A stretch of DNA of 64,000 bases, taken from NCBI RefSeq assembly GCF_003987145.1, contig NZ_PIPL01000003.1, positions 62,001 through 126,000 on the forward strand, in the 5' to 3' direction. Each line of letters opens with the position of its first letter. Position 1 is the stretch's first letter. Positions 9,031 to 17,904 of this stretch are shown piece after piece. The notes below the pieces were generated by a model. The model searched no databases, was not told where the DNA came from, and saw only the letters and a program-made list of their open reading frames with translations. Origin of the DNA: Aliidiomarina minuta (GTDB lineage Bacteria > Pseudomonadota > Gammaproteobacteria > Enterobacterales > Alteromonadaceae). Position numbers and translations under genes: made by a program.

Positions 9031-9058
9031 GCGGTTACGCTGCTAAACAGGAGTTTTT

Positions 9059-10402
9059 ATGTCAAACATGACCCCCCGTGAAATAGTTCACGAGTTAAAC
9101 AGCCACATCATCGGTCAGGATGATGCCAAGCGTGCCGTTTCCGTTGCTTTGCGTAATCGTTGGCGCCGGATGCAGCTTGACGAAGAAATGCGTCAGGAAG
9201 TGACACCCAAGAATATTCTGATGATAGGCCCGACGGGCGTGGGTAAAACAGAAATCGCGCGACGTTTGGCTAAATTGGCGAATGCGCCTTTTATTAAAAT
9301 CGAAGCGACTAAATTTACCGAAGTAGGCTACGTCGGTAAAGAAATTGAATCGATCATACGTGACTTAACGGATACCGCGGTTAAGCAGGTGCGGGAGCAG
9401 GAAATGGCGCGTGTACGTCATCGTGCTGAGGATGCTGCGGAAGACCGTATTCTGGACGCACTACTGCCAAAAGCGCGTAATGCGACCTGGGGCGAAGAGC
9501 CGGAAAATAAACCGACGGAAGACGACAACAATACGCGTCAGACTTTCCGCAAGAAACTGCGTGAAGGCAAACTGGACGATAAAGAAATCGAACTGGATCT
9601 GGCCATGCCGCAAATGGGTGTTGAAATCATGGCCCCTCCGGGCATGGAAGAGATGACCTCCCAGCTACAGAATATGTTCCAGAATATGTCTGGTGGAAAA
9701 ACCAAAAAACGTAAGCTGAAAATTAAAGACGCGTTCAAACAGCTGGTGGAAGAAGAAGCCGCCAAAATGCTTAACCCTGAAGAACTGAAAGAAAAAGCAG
9801 TGCACTCAGTAGAGCAGAACGGCATCGTGTTTCTGGACGAAATCGATAAAATCTGTAAGCGCGGCGAAAGCAGTGGCCCGGATGTTTCGCGCGAAGGCGT
9901 GCAACGGGACTTATTGCCGTTAGTTGAAGGCACCACGGTGAACACCAAGCACGGCATGGTCAAAACGGACCATATTCTGTTTATTGCGTCTGGCGCTTTT
10001 CAGATGTCAAAACCTTCGGATTTGATTCCTGAACTGCAGGGACGGTTACCCATCCGGGTTGAGTTGAAAGCCCTGACCAGTGACGACTTTGTGCGCATTC
10101 TGACGGAGCCCAGTGCTTCACTGACCGCGCAGTACGTAGCCCTGATGGATACTGAAGGCGTATATGTCAGCTTCACCAAAGACGGCATTCAGCGTATTGC
10201 GGAAGTGGCCTGGCAGGTCAATGAAAAGACTGAAAACATCGGCGCCCGTCGTTTGCATACCGTGCTGGAACGTTTAACCGAAGAGGTTTCTTTTAATGCC
10301 AGCGAAATGACCGGCGAAAGCCTGGTTATTGATGAAGCTTACGTGAATAAGCACCTCGATGCCCTGGTGGACAACGAGGATTTAAGCCGCTTTATTCTCT
10401 GA
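9059..10402 (+). CDS. hslU: HslUV protease ATPase subunit HslU
   Basis: AAA+ unfoldase that feeds substrates to HslV. It is 447 residues, with Walker A GPTGVGKTEIARRLAKL near 57-73, the pore loop GYVGKEIESI near 90, the intermediate (I) domain about residues 110-240, Walker B GIVFLDEIDKI and sensor-2 ENIGARRLHTVLE. It ends EDLSRFIL, the conserved C-terminal tail that inserts into HslV. It is cotranscribed with hslV. No clear terminator lies between its end and the convergent gene 12 bp away. Confidence 0.97.
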   Translation: MSNMTPREIVHELNSHIIGQDDAKRAVSVALRNRWRRMQLDEEMRQEVTPKNILMIGPTGVGKTEIARRLAKLANAPFIKIEATKFTEVGYVGKEIESIIRDLTDTAVKQVREQEMARVRHRAEDAAEDRILDALLPKARNATWGEEPENKPTEDDNNTRQTFRKKLREGKLDDKEIELDLAMPQMGVEIMAPPGMEEMTSQLQNMFQNMSGGKTKKRKLKIKDAFKQLVEEEAAKMLNPEELKEKAVHSVEQNGIVFLDEIDKICKRGESSGPDVSREGVQRDLLPLVEGTTVNTKHGMVKTDHILFIASGAFQMSKPSDLIPELQGRLPIRVELKALTSDDFVRILTEPSASLTAQYVALMDTEGVYVSFTKDGIQRIAEVAWQVNEKTENIGARRLHTVLERLTEEVSFNASEMTGESLVIDEAYVNKHLDALVDNEDLSRFIL

Positions 10403-10414
10403 GTCAGTTGGATA

Positions 10415-12484
10415 TCAGGAAGGCGAGGGAGCCAGCTTTACCGGGCTGGCTTTCCAGCTTTTCCAGTGTTGCTGCAGCAGTTCCAGGGCTGCAGTGAGAC
10501 TGACCGGCGGACTGAGGTGAAAGCCCTGCACCTGATCACAGTCCATGGCAGCCAACAGGCTGAACTGTTCTTCGGTTTCCACACCTTCTGCAACTACGCC
10601 TTTTTTCAGGTTATGACTCAGGTGAATTAATGCGCTCACTATGCTGTTGTTGCTTGAGTTATCGACACCATCGCGAAGCAACTCACTAATAAAGCTACGA
10701 TCTATTTTTATTTTACTGACCGGCAACCGGCGCAAATAAGCGAGTGAAGAATAACCGGTACCAAAATCGTCAATAGAGACCTTAATACCCATCTCCTGCA
10801 ACTTTTGCAAAACATTAAGTCCAGCCTGAACATCAGTCATTGCTACGTTTTCGGTGATTTCGAGCTCAATATCGCTGTATTTAAGTTTATAACGGCTGAA
10901 TAAAGACTTTAGTTTCTCTACCAGTTCTGGTTGTTGAAAGTGGCGAGCCGAGAGGTTAACTGCAACCGGTAATACTTCATTGCCAGTTGCACGCCACTCA
11001 GCAATGAAACGGGCGCAATGTTCGAGTACCCAGTCATCCAGTTCGCTGGCCAGCCCCAGTTCTTCAATGAAAGGCAGAAACTCGCTGGGCGGAAGCAGGC
11101 CGCGTTCCGGGTGTTGCCAGCGTATCAGTGCCTCAAAGCCGCAAAGCTGACGGATGTTGGACTGATACAGCGGCTGCACGTGAATAATGAACTGATCTTT
11201 GCTCAGCGCCGTTTTTAATTCCGGTTCCAAATCCACCAAACGGATATAATTCTGGTCCATACCGCGCAGATAAAACATCATCGACGGATTTTCACTACGC
11301 TTTGCATTGGCCAGCGCTATAGTTGCTTTGTTCAGTAAGGACTCGCTATGAGGACCGTGCTGAGGATATCGCGCTACGCCGATACTAGACGTGAGATTAA
11401 CGTCTTTACTATCGATATGCATGGGCATTTGAATCCACTTTTGAATCACATTGCCCAAATCTTCAATCAACGAGCGACGCTTCAGGTGGTCAAATAGCAA
11501 AACAAAGACATCACCGCTTATACGGGCTACCGCCAGGGGCTTCACCGGTAAGGTTTGCAAACGTTGACTGACTTCAATGAGTGCGCGGTCGCCCCCGCGA
11601 ATACCGAGCGTGTCATTAATCGCTTTAAAGCGGTTAATGCCGATCATGAAAAGCGTCAGGTGCCGACCCGTCGCGCGGCTTGAATCTATAAATACCGGCA
11701 TTTTGCTCATTAACTCTTCACGGTTTTCAATACCGGTTAACGAGTCATGAGTGTTCAGGTATTCCGCTTTTTGCACGGCCATTAAGGAGCGGTGGCGTTC
11801 CGAGTCCAGCAGCCAGATGATAATGCCAACGGCTGCCATGGCAATAAAGAGGATATTGAAGAACCCCTGTATCACCCAAAGCGCAGGACTAAGCGACAAA
11901 TTGGCACTAAATAGACTGAACTGGACCAGGATAATATTTTTACTGCCAAGTAGCATAAAAGCAACCGCAATCAGCCGTGGCCCCATTGAAGCAGGGGCAT
12001 GGCTTAGTATCAATATACCCACGGCAAGAGAAACTACTCCGCTGATCAGTAGCGTGAGGGTATCGCGGAAAAAAGGCAGGAGTTCACTCAGGATGCCACT
12101 ACTCAGTAGTGGTAACAAAGCGATGCCCCCGAGTGAAAAGCTGAATATATACATCAGGCGGCGTGACCAAATCGATGGTGCGCGGTCCCGCACTACATCT
12201 GCAGTGCCGATAATAAGCAGGCTCAGGGACAGATAGAGGAAGCTTAAATGCAGCGTAGTGAAAGTGATCACCAGGCCTTCAGTGCTGAACCCGCTGACAC
12301 GAAGAAGACCAAAGCAGGCACTTAAGGCGTAACAAAAAGCCGCATACGACCAATAGCGAAGGTAAGGGCGCTTATAGACTCTGAAATAGTGCAGCATCAT
12401 CAGGCCAAACCCAACGAGCAGTAAGGTTTGGGCAACATAATTTGCACCTGCAATCGCAGCATTCTCTGACAGCATAATGAGCAT
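10415..12484 (-). CDS. Membrane c-di-GMP phosphodiesterase, degenerate GGDEF plus EAL
   Basis: A 689-residue signalling protein. Residues 1-225 hold about seven hydrophobic segments (an uncharacterised membrane sensor), 240-410 a GGDEF-type domain and about 425-675 an EAL domain. The cyclase signature is SGDVF (323-327) instead of GGDEF, so diguanylate cyclase activity is probably lost. The EAL domain keeps its key residues: FEALIRW (E451), NLSARHF, ITENVAM, IDDFGTGYSS, KIKIDRSF, VAEGVETEEQ and QGFHLS. It should therefore hydrolyse c-di-GMP, perhaps with the GGDEF domain sensing GTP. No good ribosome site marks the start; the Met at position 4 is an alternative. It converges on hslU. Confidence 0.88.
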   Translation of the reverse strand: MLIMLSENAAIAGANYVAQTLLLVGFGLMMLHYFRVYKRPYLRYWSYAAFCYALSACFGLLRVSGFSTEGLVITFTTLHLSFLYLSLSLLIIGTADVVRDRAPSIWSRRLMYIFSFSLGGIALLPLLSSGILSELLPFFRDTLTLLISGVVSLAVGILILSHAPASMGPRLIAVAFMLLGSKNIILVQFSLFSANLSLSPALWVIQGFFNILFIAMAAVGIIIWLLDSERHRSLMAVQKAEYLNTHDSLTGIENREELMSKMPVFIDSSRATGRHLTLFMIGINRFKAINDTLGIRGGDRALIEVSQRLQTLPVKPLAVARISGDVFVLLFDHLKRRSLIEDLGNVIQKWIQMPMHIDSKDVNLTSSIGVARYPQHGPHSESLLNKATIALANAKRSENPSMMFYLRGMDQNYIRLVDLEPELKTALSKDQFIIHVQPLYQSNIRQLCGFEALIRWQHPERGLLPPSEFLPFIEELGLASELDDWVLEHCARFIAEWRATGNEVLPVAVNLSARHFQQPELVEKLKSLFSRYKLKYSDIELEITENVAMTDVQAGLNVLQKLQEMGIKVSIDDFGTGYSSLAYLRRLPVSKIKIDRSFISELLRDGVDNSSNNSIVSALIHLSHNLKKGVVAEGVETEEQFSLLAAMDCDQVQGFHLSPPVSLTAALELLQQHWKSWKASPVKLAPSPS

Positions 12485-12629
12485 TATTGTTATTATTTTG
12501 TAGCCAGACTGTAACGGGGTTTACTGATTAAAATCAACTATTGGTTAAAAATCCGGGCTTTGCTTTATATCCACGGGCGTTAGGGTTTATACTCAGGCAT
12601 CTCCTTTCTATGCATTAGGTAGCTCTATT

Positions 12630-13115
12630 ATGGAATACAACACCTCGGAACTTTGTGATTTGTACGCGGACTCGGTAGACGTAGTAGAACCTATGTTTGT
12701 TAATTATGGCGGACGCTCGTCTTTTGGTGGTCAGATTGTAACCATCAAGTGTCACGAAGATAAAGGTCTGATTGAAGCGACCCTGCAGGACGCTGGCGCA
12801 GGTAAAGTGCTGCTGGTTGACGGTGGTGGCTCGTTACGTCGTGCGTTGATTGACATCGCTATTGCTGAATTAGCAGTGGAAAATGAATGGGAAGGCATTA
12901 TTTGTTATGGCTGTGTACGCGATGTAGACGCGCTGGAAGATCTTGATCTGGGTATTCAGGCAGTTGCTTCGTTACCCGTGGGCGCTCCTTCAGCCAGCAC
13001 TGGCGAAGTCGATATCCCGGTGAATTTCGGTGGCGTAACATTTTTACCCGAAGATCATATTTACGCTGATGCAACGGGCGTCATTCTTTCGCCGGAACCT
13101 CTGGATATCGATTAA
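12630..13115 (+). CDS. rraA: Ribonuclease E activity regulator RraA
   Basis: A trimeric protein of 161 residues that binds RNase E and damps mRNA decay. It is close to E. coli RraA throughout: EYNTSELCDLYADSVDVVEP, FGGRSSFGGQI-type sequence, VDGGGSLRRALID, ENEWEGIICYGCVRDVD and FGGVTFLPEDHIYADATG. The length matches the family. It replaces the older MenG label for these proteins. The stop codon overlaps the hutG start (TAATG), so the two are translated from one message. Confidence 0.95.
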   Translation: MEYNTSELCDLYADSVDVVEPMFVNYGGRSSFGGQIVTIKCHEDKGLIEATLQDAGAGKVLLVDGGGSLRRALIDIAIAELAVENEWEGIICYGCVRDVDALEDLDLGIQAVASLPVGAPSASTGEVDIPVNFGGVTFLPEDHIYADATGVILSPEPLDID

Positions 13116-14182
13116 TGACTTCGGCAGGCAGCTTTCCGCAATACCTGCGGCTTGCTAATCCGCAGCCGCTGGTAAAAACCCGCGAACAGGAAACTAAAAT
13201 CGGCCAGGCAATTCACTGCCTGCCCGATGCCCAGAACTTCCTGCAAAGTCTGAAACAACTGCACGAACAGGGCCGTCGAGTGGCCCTGCTAGGCGTTCCT
13301 GAATCCATTGGACCGCGTGGTAACCTGGGTAATGGTGGAGCTGAGCTGGGCTGGCAGGCTTTTTTGCAAAACTTTCTGAATCTGCAAGCAACACCAGCAA
13401 TGCCCATTGACGAGCTATTGCTGGTCGGCGATATCGACTGCGAAGACCTAATGCACGAAGCGCAGGATTTGACTGCCCAGGACGCTCAGGATCTGAATCG
13501 GTTGCGTGAGCTTTGCGGACACATCGATCAGCGGGTTATGCAAGTTCTGAGTCCTCTATTTGCGGCAGGCTTCGAAGTTATTCTGATTGGTGGTGGGCAT
13601 AATAATGCCTATCCATTATTAACTTCTCTTTATGAAGAAAGCGGGCAGCGCTGCGGTGCGGTGAATCTGGACCCGCATGCTGATTTTCGTCCCCGAGAAG
13701 GCCGTCATAGCGGCAATGGCTTCAGCTATGCTTACGTAGAAGGCGCGCTGGCTCATTATCATGTGATGTCGCTGCATGAAGGCAAGAACTCGGCTACGAG
13801 CCTTCGGCAAATGAGTGAAGCAGGGTTTCGCTATCACAGTATTCATCGTTTATACGACATGTTGTTTACGGAAGCTATGGAAGATGTGGCGGCCAGAGCT
13901 ATGGCATGGCAGGCGCCACTGGGCATTGAGGTTGACGTTGATGCTATTCAGCAGGCTCCGGCCAGTGCGTTAAACTTTGCCGGGGTCACTATTCCTCAGG
14001 CGTATCGGTTTGTTTCTCAGTTGGCGGAATTACCTGAGGTGCGCTATCTGCATCTGGCAGAAGCTGCTCCCGAACGCCATCCGGCGGGTAAAGACGCGGG
14101 CATGATGGCTGCAGGGCAGTTGCTGTGTGAACTGACTCTGGCTTACTTATTTGCCCGCGAACGGCGACCGGCAGCTAGATAA
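13115..14182 (+). CDS. hutG: Arginase-family formimidoylglutamase
   Basis: Probable last step of histidine breakdown, splitting formimidoylglutamate to glutamate and formamide in the cytosol. At 355 residues it has the arginase/ureohydrolase fold with dinuclear-metal ligands visible: His in GGGHNNAYP, the DPHAD motif in NLDPHADFRP, and DVD in IEVDVDAIQ. The first two differ slightly from classical arginases (GGxH, DAHxD), so assignment rests partly on the neighbouring hutI, hutC, hutU and hutH. The start overlaps the rraA stop. Its 3' end overlaps convergent hutI by 8 bp. It is separated from hutCUH, so its expression may follow rraA rather than HutC. Confidence 0.85.
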   Translation: MTSAGSFPQYLRLANPQPLVKTREQETKIGQAIHCLPDAQNFLQSLKQLHEQGRRVALLGVPESIGPRGNLGNGGAELGWQAFLQNFLNLQATPAMPIDELLLVGDIDCEDLMHEAQDLTAQDAQDLNRLRELCGHIDQRVMQVLSPLFAAGFEVILIGGGHNNAYPLLTSLYEESGQRCGAVNLDPHADFRPREGRHSGNGFSYAYVEGALAHYHVMSLHEGKNSATSLRQMSEAGFRYHSIHRLYDMLFTEAMEDVAARAMAWQAPLGIEVDVDAIQQAPASALNFAGVTIPQAYRFVSQLAELPEVRYLHLAEAAPERHPAGKDAGMMAAGQLLCELTLAYLFARERRPAAR

Positions 14183-15401
14183 ATAGCTGTTCTGGGGTCA
14201 CTTCAGTGCCAGCCTGCCATAATTTTTGTAAAGGATTTACCCCAAACTGATAACACAACTCAGCTGGTGCACGGACTTTCCATAACGCCAGATCTGCCTG
14301 CTTACCTACTTCAATGGTACCTTGCTGAGCGCTGCCTAGAGCGGTTGCGGCGTGACTGGTAACCCCTGCCAGTGCTTCTTCCGGAGTTAAGCGAAACAGT
14401 GTGCAGGCCATATTCAGCATTAATGGCAAATTGTGAATGGGAGAAGATCCCGGGTTCGCATCAGTGGCAATGGCAATAGGTACACCAGCGCGACGCAGGC
14501 TTTCAATAGGTGGCAGCTTTGTTTCCCGAAGAAAGTAAAATGCGCCAGGCAAGAGCACTGCGACAGTTCCTGCTTCTTTCATGCGCTGAATGCCGGAGTC
14601 AGATAAGTACTCCAGATGGTCCGCAGACAACCCCTGATAATCAGCAACTAACGCTGCGCCATCCTGATCACTAAGCTGCTCTGCATGTAACTTGACGGGC
14701 AATCCCAGTTGCTTCGCTTTGCTAAATACCCGTTCGGTCTGTTCGCGGCTAAAACCAATGCGTTCACAGAATACATCCACCGCATCGACCAGGTTTTCTG
14801 CATGGGCTGCGGGCAATACCTGATCGCAGACAAAATCAATGTAGTCATCGGCTCTGCCTTTATACTCAGGTGGTAGTGCATGGGCCGCCAGAAAAGTGGT
14901 TCTTATACTGACTGGCAATGTTTGCTCCAGGCGACGAGCGACCCTTAGTTGTTTCAATTCTGTCTGCATATCCAGGCCATAACCCGATTTTATTTCAATC
15001 TGGGTAACGCCCTGGGTAATCAGGGTACAGGCCCGTTCACGGGCCAGTTCATAAAGCTCGTCCTCACTGGCCGCGCGCGTTGCTTTAACTGTAGAAATAA
15101 TGCCCCCACCCTGTTTTGCAATGTCTTCGTAACTGGCGCCGTGCAGGCGCTGGCTAAACTCGTTGGCACGACTGCCAGCCCAGACCAGATGAGTGTGACA
15201 GTCGATCAGTCCCGGAGTCAGTAAGCCCCCCTCGCCATCAATGCGGGTCTCGATTTGCTGATAGGTTGCTGGCAGATCATTAACAGAGCCAACCCAGGCA
15301 ATTTTGTCATCATCCAGCACTACAGCGGCATTCAGAATAATGCCAAGTTCGGGGTTGGTCATAGTAGCAACGTTAATGTTGCGAACTAGAGTAAGTGACA
15401 T
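14175..15401 (-). CDS. hutI: Imidazolonepropionase
   Basis: Third enzyme of histidine degradation: it hydrolyses imidazolone-5-propionate to N-formimidoyl-glutamate. It is 408 residues, an amidohydrolase-fold enzyme with a single metal. Visible motifs in order are LIDCHTHLVWAG, EIKSGYGLD, KLHAEQLSD, SADHLEYLS and ATDANPGSSP. An AAGGAG ribosome site precedes the ATG. It is transcribed away from hutC, sharing a 107-bp region that holds the HutC operator, so it is probably repressed together with hutCUH. Confidence 0.96.
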   Translation of the reverse strand: MSLTLVRNINVATMTNPELGIILNAAVVLDDDKIAWVGSVNDLPATYQQIETRIDGEGGLLTPGLIDCHTHLVWAGSRANEFSQRLHGASYEDIAKQGGGIISTVKATRAASEDELYELARERACTLITQGVTQIEIKSGYGLDMQTELKQLRVARRLEQTLPVSIRTTFLAAHALPPEYKGRADDYIDFVCDQVLPAAHAENLVDAVDVFCERIGFSREQTERVFSKAKQLGLPVKLHAEQLSDQDGAALVADYQGLSADHLEYLSDSGIQRMKEAGTVAVLLPGAFYFLRETKLPPIESLRRAGVPIAIATDANPGSSPIHNLPLMLNMACTLFRLTPEEALAGVTSHAATALGSAQQGTIEVGKQADLALWKVRAPAELCYQFGVNPLQKLWQAGTEVTPEQLFI

Positions 15402-15454
15402 GCAGACTCCTTGCGCTTGTTCAGGCTATTTTTATTTACAATAATCTCATGCTA

Positions 15455-15466
15455 TTGTATATACAA
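15455..15466. promoter_or_regulatory. HutC operator
   Basis: A perfect 12-bp palindrome, TTGTATATACAA, in the divergent hutI-hutC intergenic region. It matches the TTGTAnnTACAA core recognised by HutC repressors in other proteobacteria. On the minus strand the TTGTAT half could also serve as a -35 element, with TATTGT 17 bp downstream, so bound repressor would block hutI transcription directly. Confidence 0.8.
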
Positions 15467-15508
15467 CATGTCTGCAAGCTTTCAGACTTAACAAGTCGGG
15501 TAAAAAGC

Positions 15509-16225
15509 ATGAAATATGATCATATAAAACAATGTATATACCGCAAAATCGAATCTGGCGAGTGGCCGGAGCGTCATCCGGTCAGTTCGGAAAATGCGTT
15601 GGCAACCGAGTTCTCGGTGAGCCGCATGACCGCGCGTCGGGCGTTGCAGGAACTGGCAGAAGAAGGCCTTGTGGTAAGAACACGGGGAGCCGGTACTTTC
15701 GTGGCCCCTTTGAAATCGCAATCTGCAGTGCTTGCCATTCGTAATATAGCCGATGAGATAGCACTTCGCCGTCATCACCACCATGCCGAAGTTCAGTTGA
15801 TGGAAGCGATGGTGGCGGAGCCTTCTTTGGCCACGGCGCTGCAGCTGCCGCAAGGCGCTGAAGTCTTTCGTTCTGTAATTACCCATTTTGAAAATGGGCA
15901 GTCAGTGCAGGTTGAAGACAGATATGTGAATCCTTTGCTGGTGCCAGATTATTTAAAACAGGACTTTACTGAGCATACTCCGCATGAGTATTTATGCGAA
16001 GTGACCCCTCTGACTGAAGCCAGTCATCAAATTGAAGCCGTTATGCCGACCCCTCAACAGCAGCATTGGTTGCATTTAGAGCAGCCCGAACCCTGCCTGC
16101 AGGTGCAACGACGCACCTGGAGCCGCGAGGGTGTGGTGAGTCAGGCGTTGCTGACCCACCCCGGTTCGCGTTTTCGCCTGGGTGGGCATATGACTTTCAA
16201 AAAAAGCAGAATTCAGGAGCAATAA
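15509..16225 (+). CDS. hutC: Histidine-utilisation repressor HutC (GntR family)
   Basis: Transcriptional repressor released by urocanate. From the ATG at 15509 it is 238 residues: an N-terminal GntR winged helix (SSENALATEFSVSRMTARRALQELAEEGLV, about 25-55, with RTRGAGTFVA wing) and a C-terminal UTRA effector domain (about 90-230). A frame reaching 15395 would place 38 extra residues across the operator and is not HutC-like. It heads a hutC-hutU-hutH operon with one- or two-base gaps, so it probably represses itself as well as divergent hutI through the palindrome at 15455. Confidence 0.93.
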   Translation: MKYDHIKQCIYRKIESGEWPERHPVSSENALATEFSVSRMTARRALQELAEEGLVVRTRGAGTFVAPLKSQSAVLAIRNIADEIALRRHHHHAEVQLMEAMVAEPSLATALQLPQGAEVFRSVITHFENGQSVQVEDRYVNPLLVPDYLKQDFTEHTPHEYLCEVTPLTEASHQIEAVMPTPQQQHWLHLEQPEPCLQVQRRTWSREGVVSQALLTHPGSRFRLGGHMTFKKSRIQEQ

Positions 16226-16226
16226 A

Positions 16227-17903
16227 ATGACAGATCCGCGTTTTGATGGGTCGCGTGAAATACGCGCTGACCGAGGCAGTGAAATAACCGCAAAAAGCTG
16301 GCAGACCGAAGCTGCCAAACGAATGCTTATGAACAACCTGGACCCGGAAGTTGCCGAACATCCGCAAGGTCTGGTGGTTTATGGCGGCATTGGTCGCGCA
16401 GCCCGCGACTGGGCATGTTATGACAAAATTGTTGAAGTGCTTAATCGCTTAAACGACGACGAGTCACTATTAATTCAAAGTGGAAAGCCGGTGGGAGTTT
16501 TTAAAACCCACACGGATGCTCCCCGGGTGCTGATTGCTAACTCCAACCTGGTGCCTGAATGGGCAAATTGGGAGCATTTCAATGAGCTGGATAAAAAAGG
16601 CCTGATGATGTACGGCCAGATGACCGCGGGCTCATGGATTTATATAGGGTCTCAGGGCATCGTGCAGGGTACGTATGAAACCTTTGGTGCCGTGTCTAAA
16701 CAGCACTTTAACGGAGACGCCAGCGGTAAGTGGGTACTCACTGGTGGTTTAGGGGGCATGGGCGGCGCACAGCCACTGGCAGCCACGATGGCTGGTTTTT
16801 CAATGCTGGCCTGTGAAGTGGACGAAAGCCGTATCGATTTCCGTTTGCGTACTGGTTATGTGGATGTCAAAGCAAGCTGCCTGGATGACGCCTTGCAGCG
16901 CCTTGAGCAGGCTAAACAGGAAGGGAAGGCGATTTCTATTGGCCTGTCAGGCAATGCAGCAGATGTATACGATGAGTTGGTGCAACGTAATATCACCCCG
17001 GATGTGGTAACCGACCAGACCTCCGCTCACGATCCTTTAAATGGTTATCTGCCACAGGGCTGGAGCATGCAACAAGCTGCCGAAGAACGGGTGGCCAATG
17101 CAGCGAAGGTGGTTAAAGCCGCCAAGCAGTCAATGGCTGTGCAGGTACGGGCTATGCTCACTATGCAGGATCGCGGTGCCGCCGTGCTCGATTATGGTAA
17201 TAATATCCGTCAGATGGCGAAAGATGAAGGCGTTACCAATGCTTTTGACTTCCCAGGCTTTGTACCTGCTTATATCAGACCATTATTCTGTGAAGGTATC
17301 GGGCCTTTCCGTTGGGTGGCTTTGTCAGGTGATCCTGAAGATATTTATAAAACCGATGCCAAAGTGAAAGAACTGATCCCGGATGATGAGCATTTGCACA
17401 ACTGGCTGGATATGGCCAGAGAGCGCATTGCTTTCCAGGGGCTACCGTCGCGTATTTGTTGGATAGGATTAAAAGACAGAGCCCGTATTGCGCTGGCATT
17501 TAATGACATGGTTAAAAACGGCGAGTTAAAAGCGCCGGTGGTTATCGGTCGTGACCACTTAGATTCAGGCTCTGTGGCCAGCCCTAACCGGGAAACTGAA
17601 GCCATGCTGGATGGTTCGGACGCGGTCTCAGACTGGCCGTTGCTGAATGCGTTGCTAAGTACCGCGGGCGGTGCCACCTGGGTCAGCTTGCATCATGGTG
17701 GTGGCGTTGGCATGGGCTACTCGCAGCATGCCGGTGTGGTCATTGTAGCCGACGGCACTGAGCAGGCAGCAGCACGTTTGGGGCGGGTGCTCTGGAACGA
17801 TCCTGCCACGGGTGTTATGCGCCATGCGGATGCCGGTTATGAAATAGCGCAGCAATCTGCCAAAGAAAACAATTTAGATTTACCTATGCTGGAAGGAAAA
17901 TAA
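16227..17903 (+). CDS. hutU: Urocanate hydratase
   Basis: Second enzyme of histidine degradation: it adds water to urocanate to give imidazolonepropionate, using tightly bound NAD. It is 558 residues, the normal size. Conserved stretches include YGGIGRAARDW, TAGSWIYIGSQGIVQGTYE, GGLGGMGGAQPLA in the NAD-binding part, FPGFVPAYIRPLFCEGIGPF and SRICWIGLKDRARI with the active-site Cys region, then LHHGGGVGMGYS. It starts one base after the hutC stop with AGGAG upstream and is followed by hutH two bases later. Confidence 0.97.
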   Translation: MTDPRFDGSREIRADRGSEITAKSWQTEAAKRMLMNNLDPEVAEHPQGLVVYGGIGRAARDWACYDKIVEVLNRLNDDESLLIQSGKPVGVFKTHTDAPRVLIANSNLVPEWANWEHFNELDKKGLMMYGQMTAGSWIYIGSQGIVQGTYETFGAVSKQHFNGDASGKWVLTGGLGGMGGAQPLAATMAGFSMLACEVDESRIDFRLRTGYVDVKASCLDDALQRLEQAKQEGKAISIGLSGNAADVYDELVQRNITPDVVTDQTSAHDPLNGYLPQGWSMQQAAEERVANAAKVVKAAKQSMAVQVRAMLTMQDRGAAVLDYGNNIRQMAKDEGVTNAFDFPGFVPAYIRPLFCEGIGPFRWVALSGDPEDIYKTDAKVKELIPDDEHLHNWLDMARERIAFQGLPSRICWIGLKDRARIALAFNDMVKNGELKAPVVIGRDHLDSGSVASPNRETEAMLDGSDAVSDWPLLNALLSTAGGATWVSLHHGGGVGMGYSQHAGVVIVADGTEQAAARLGRVLWNDPATGVMRHADAGYEIAQQSAKENNLDLPMLEGK

Positions 17904-17904
17904 G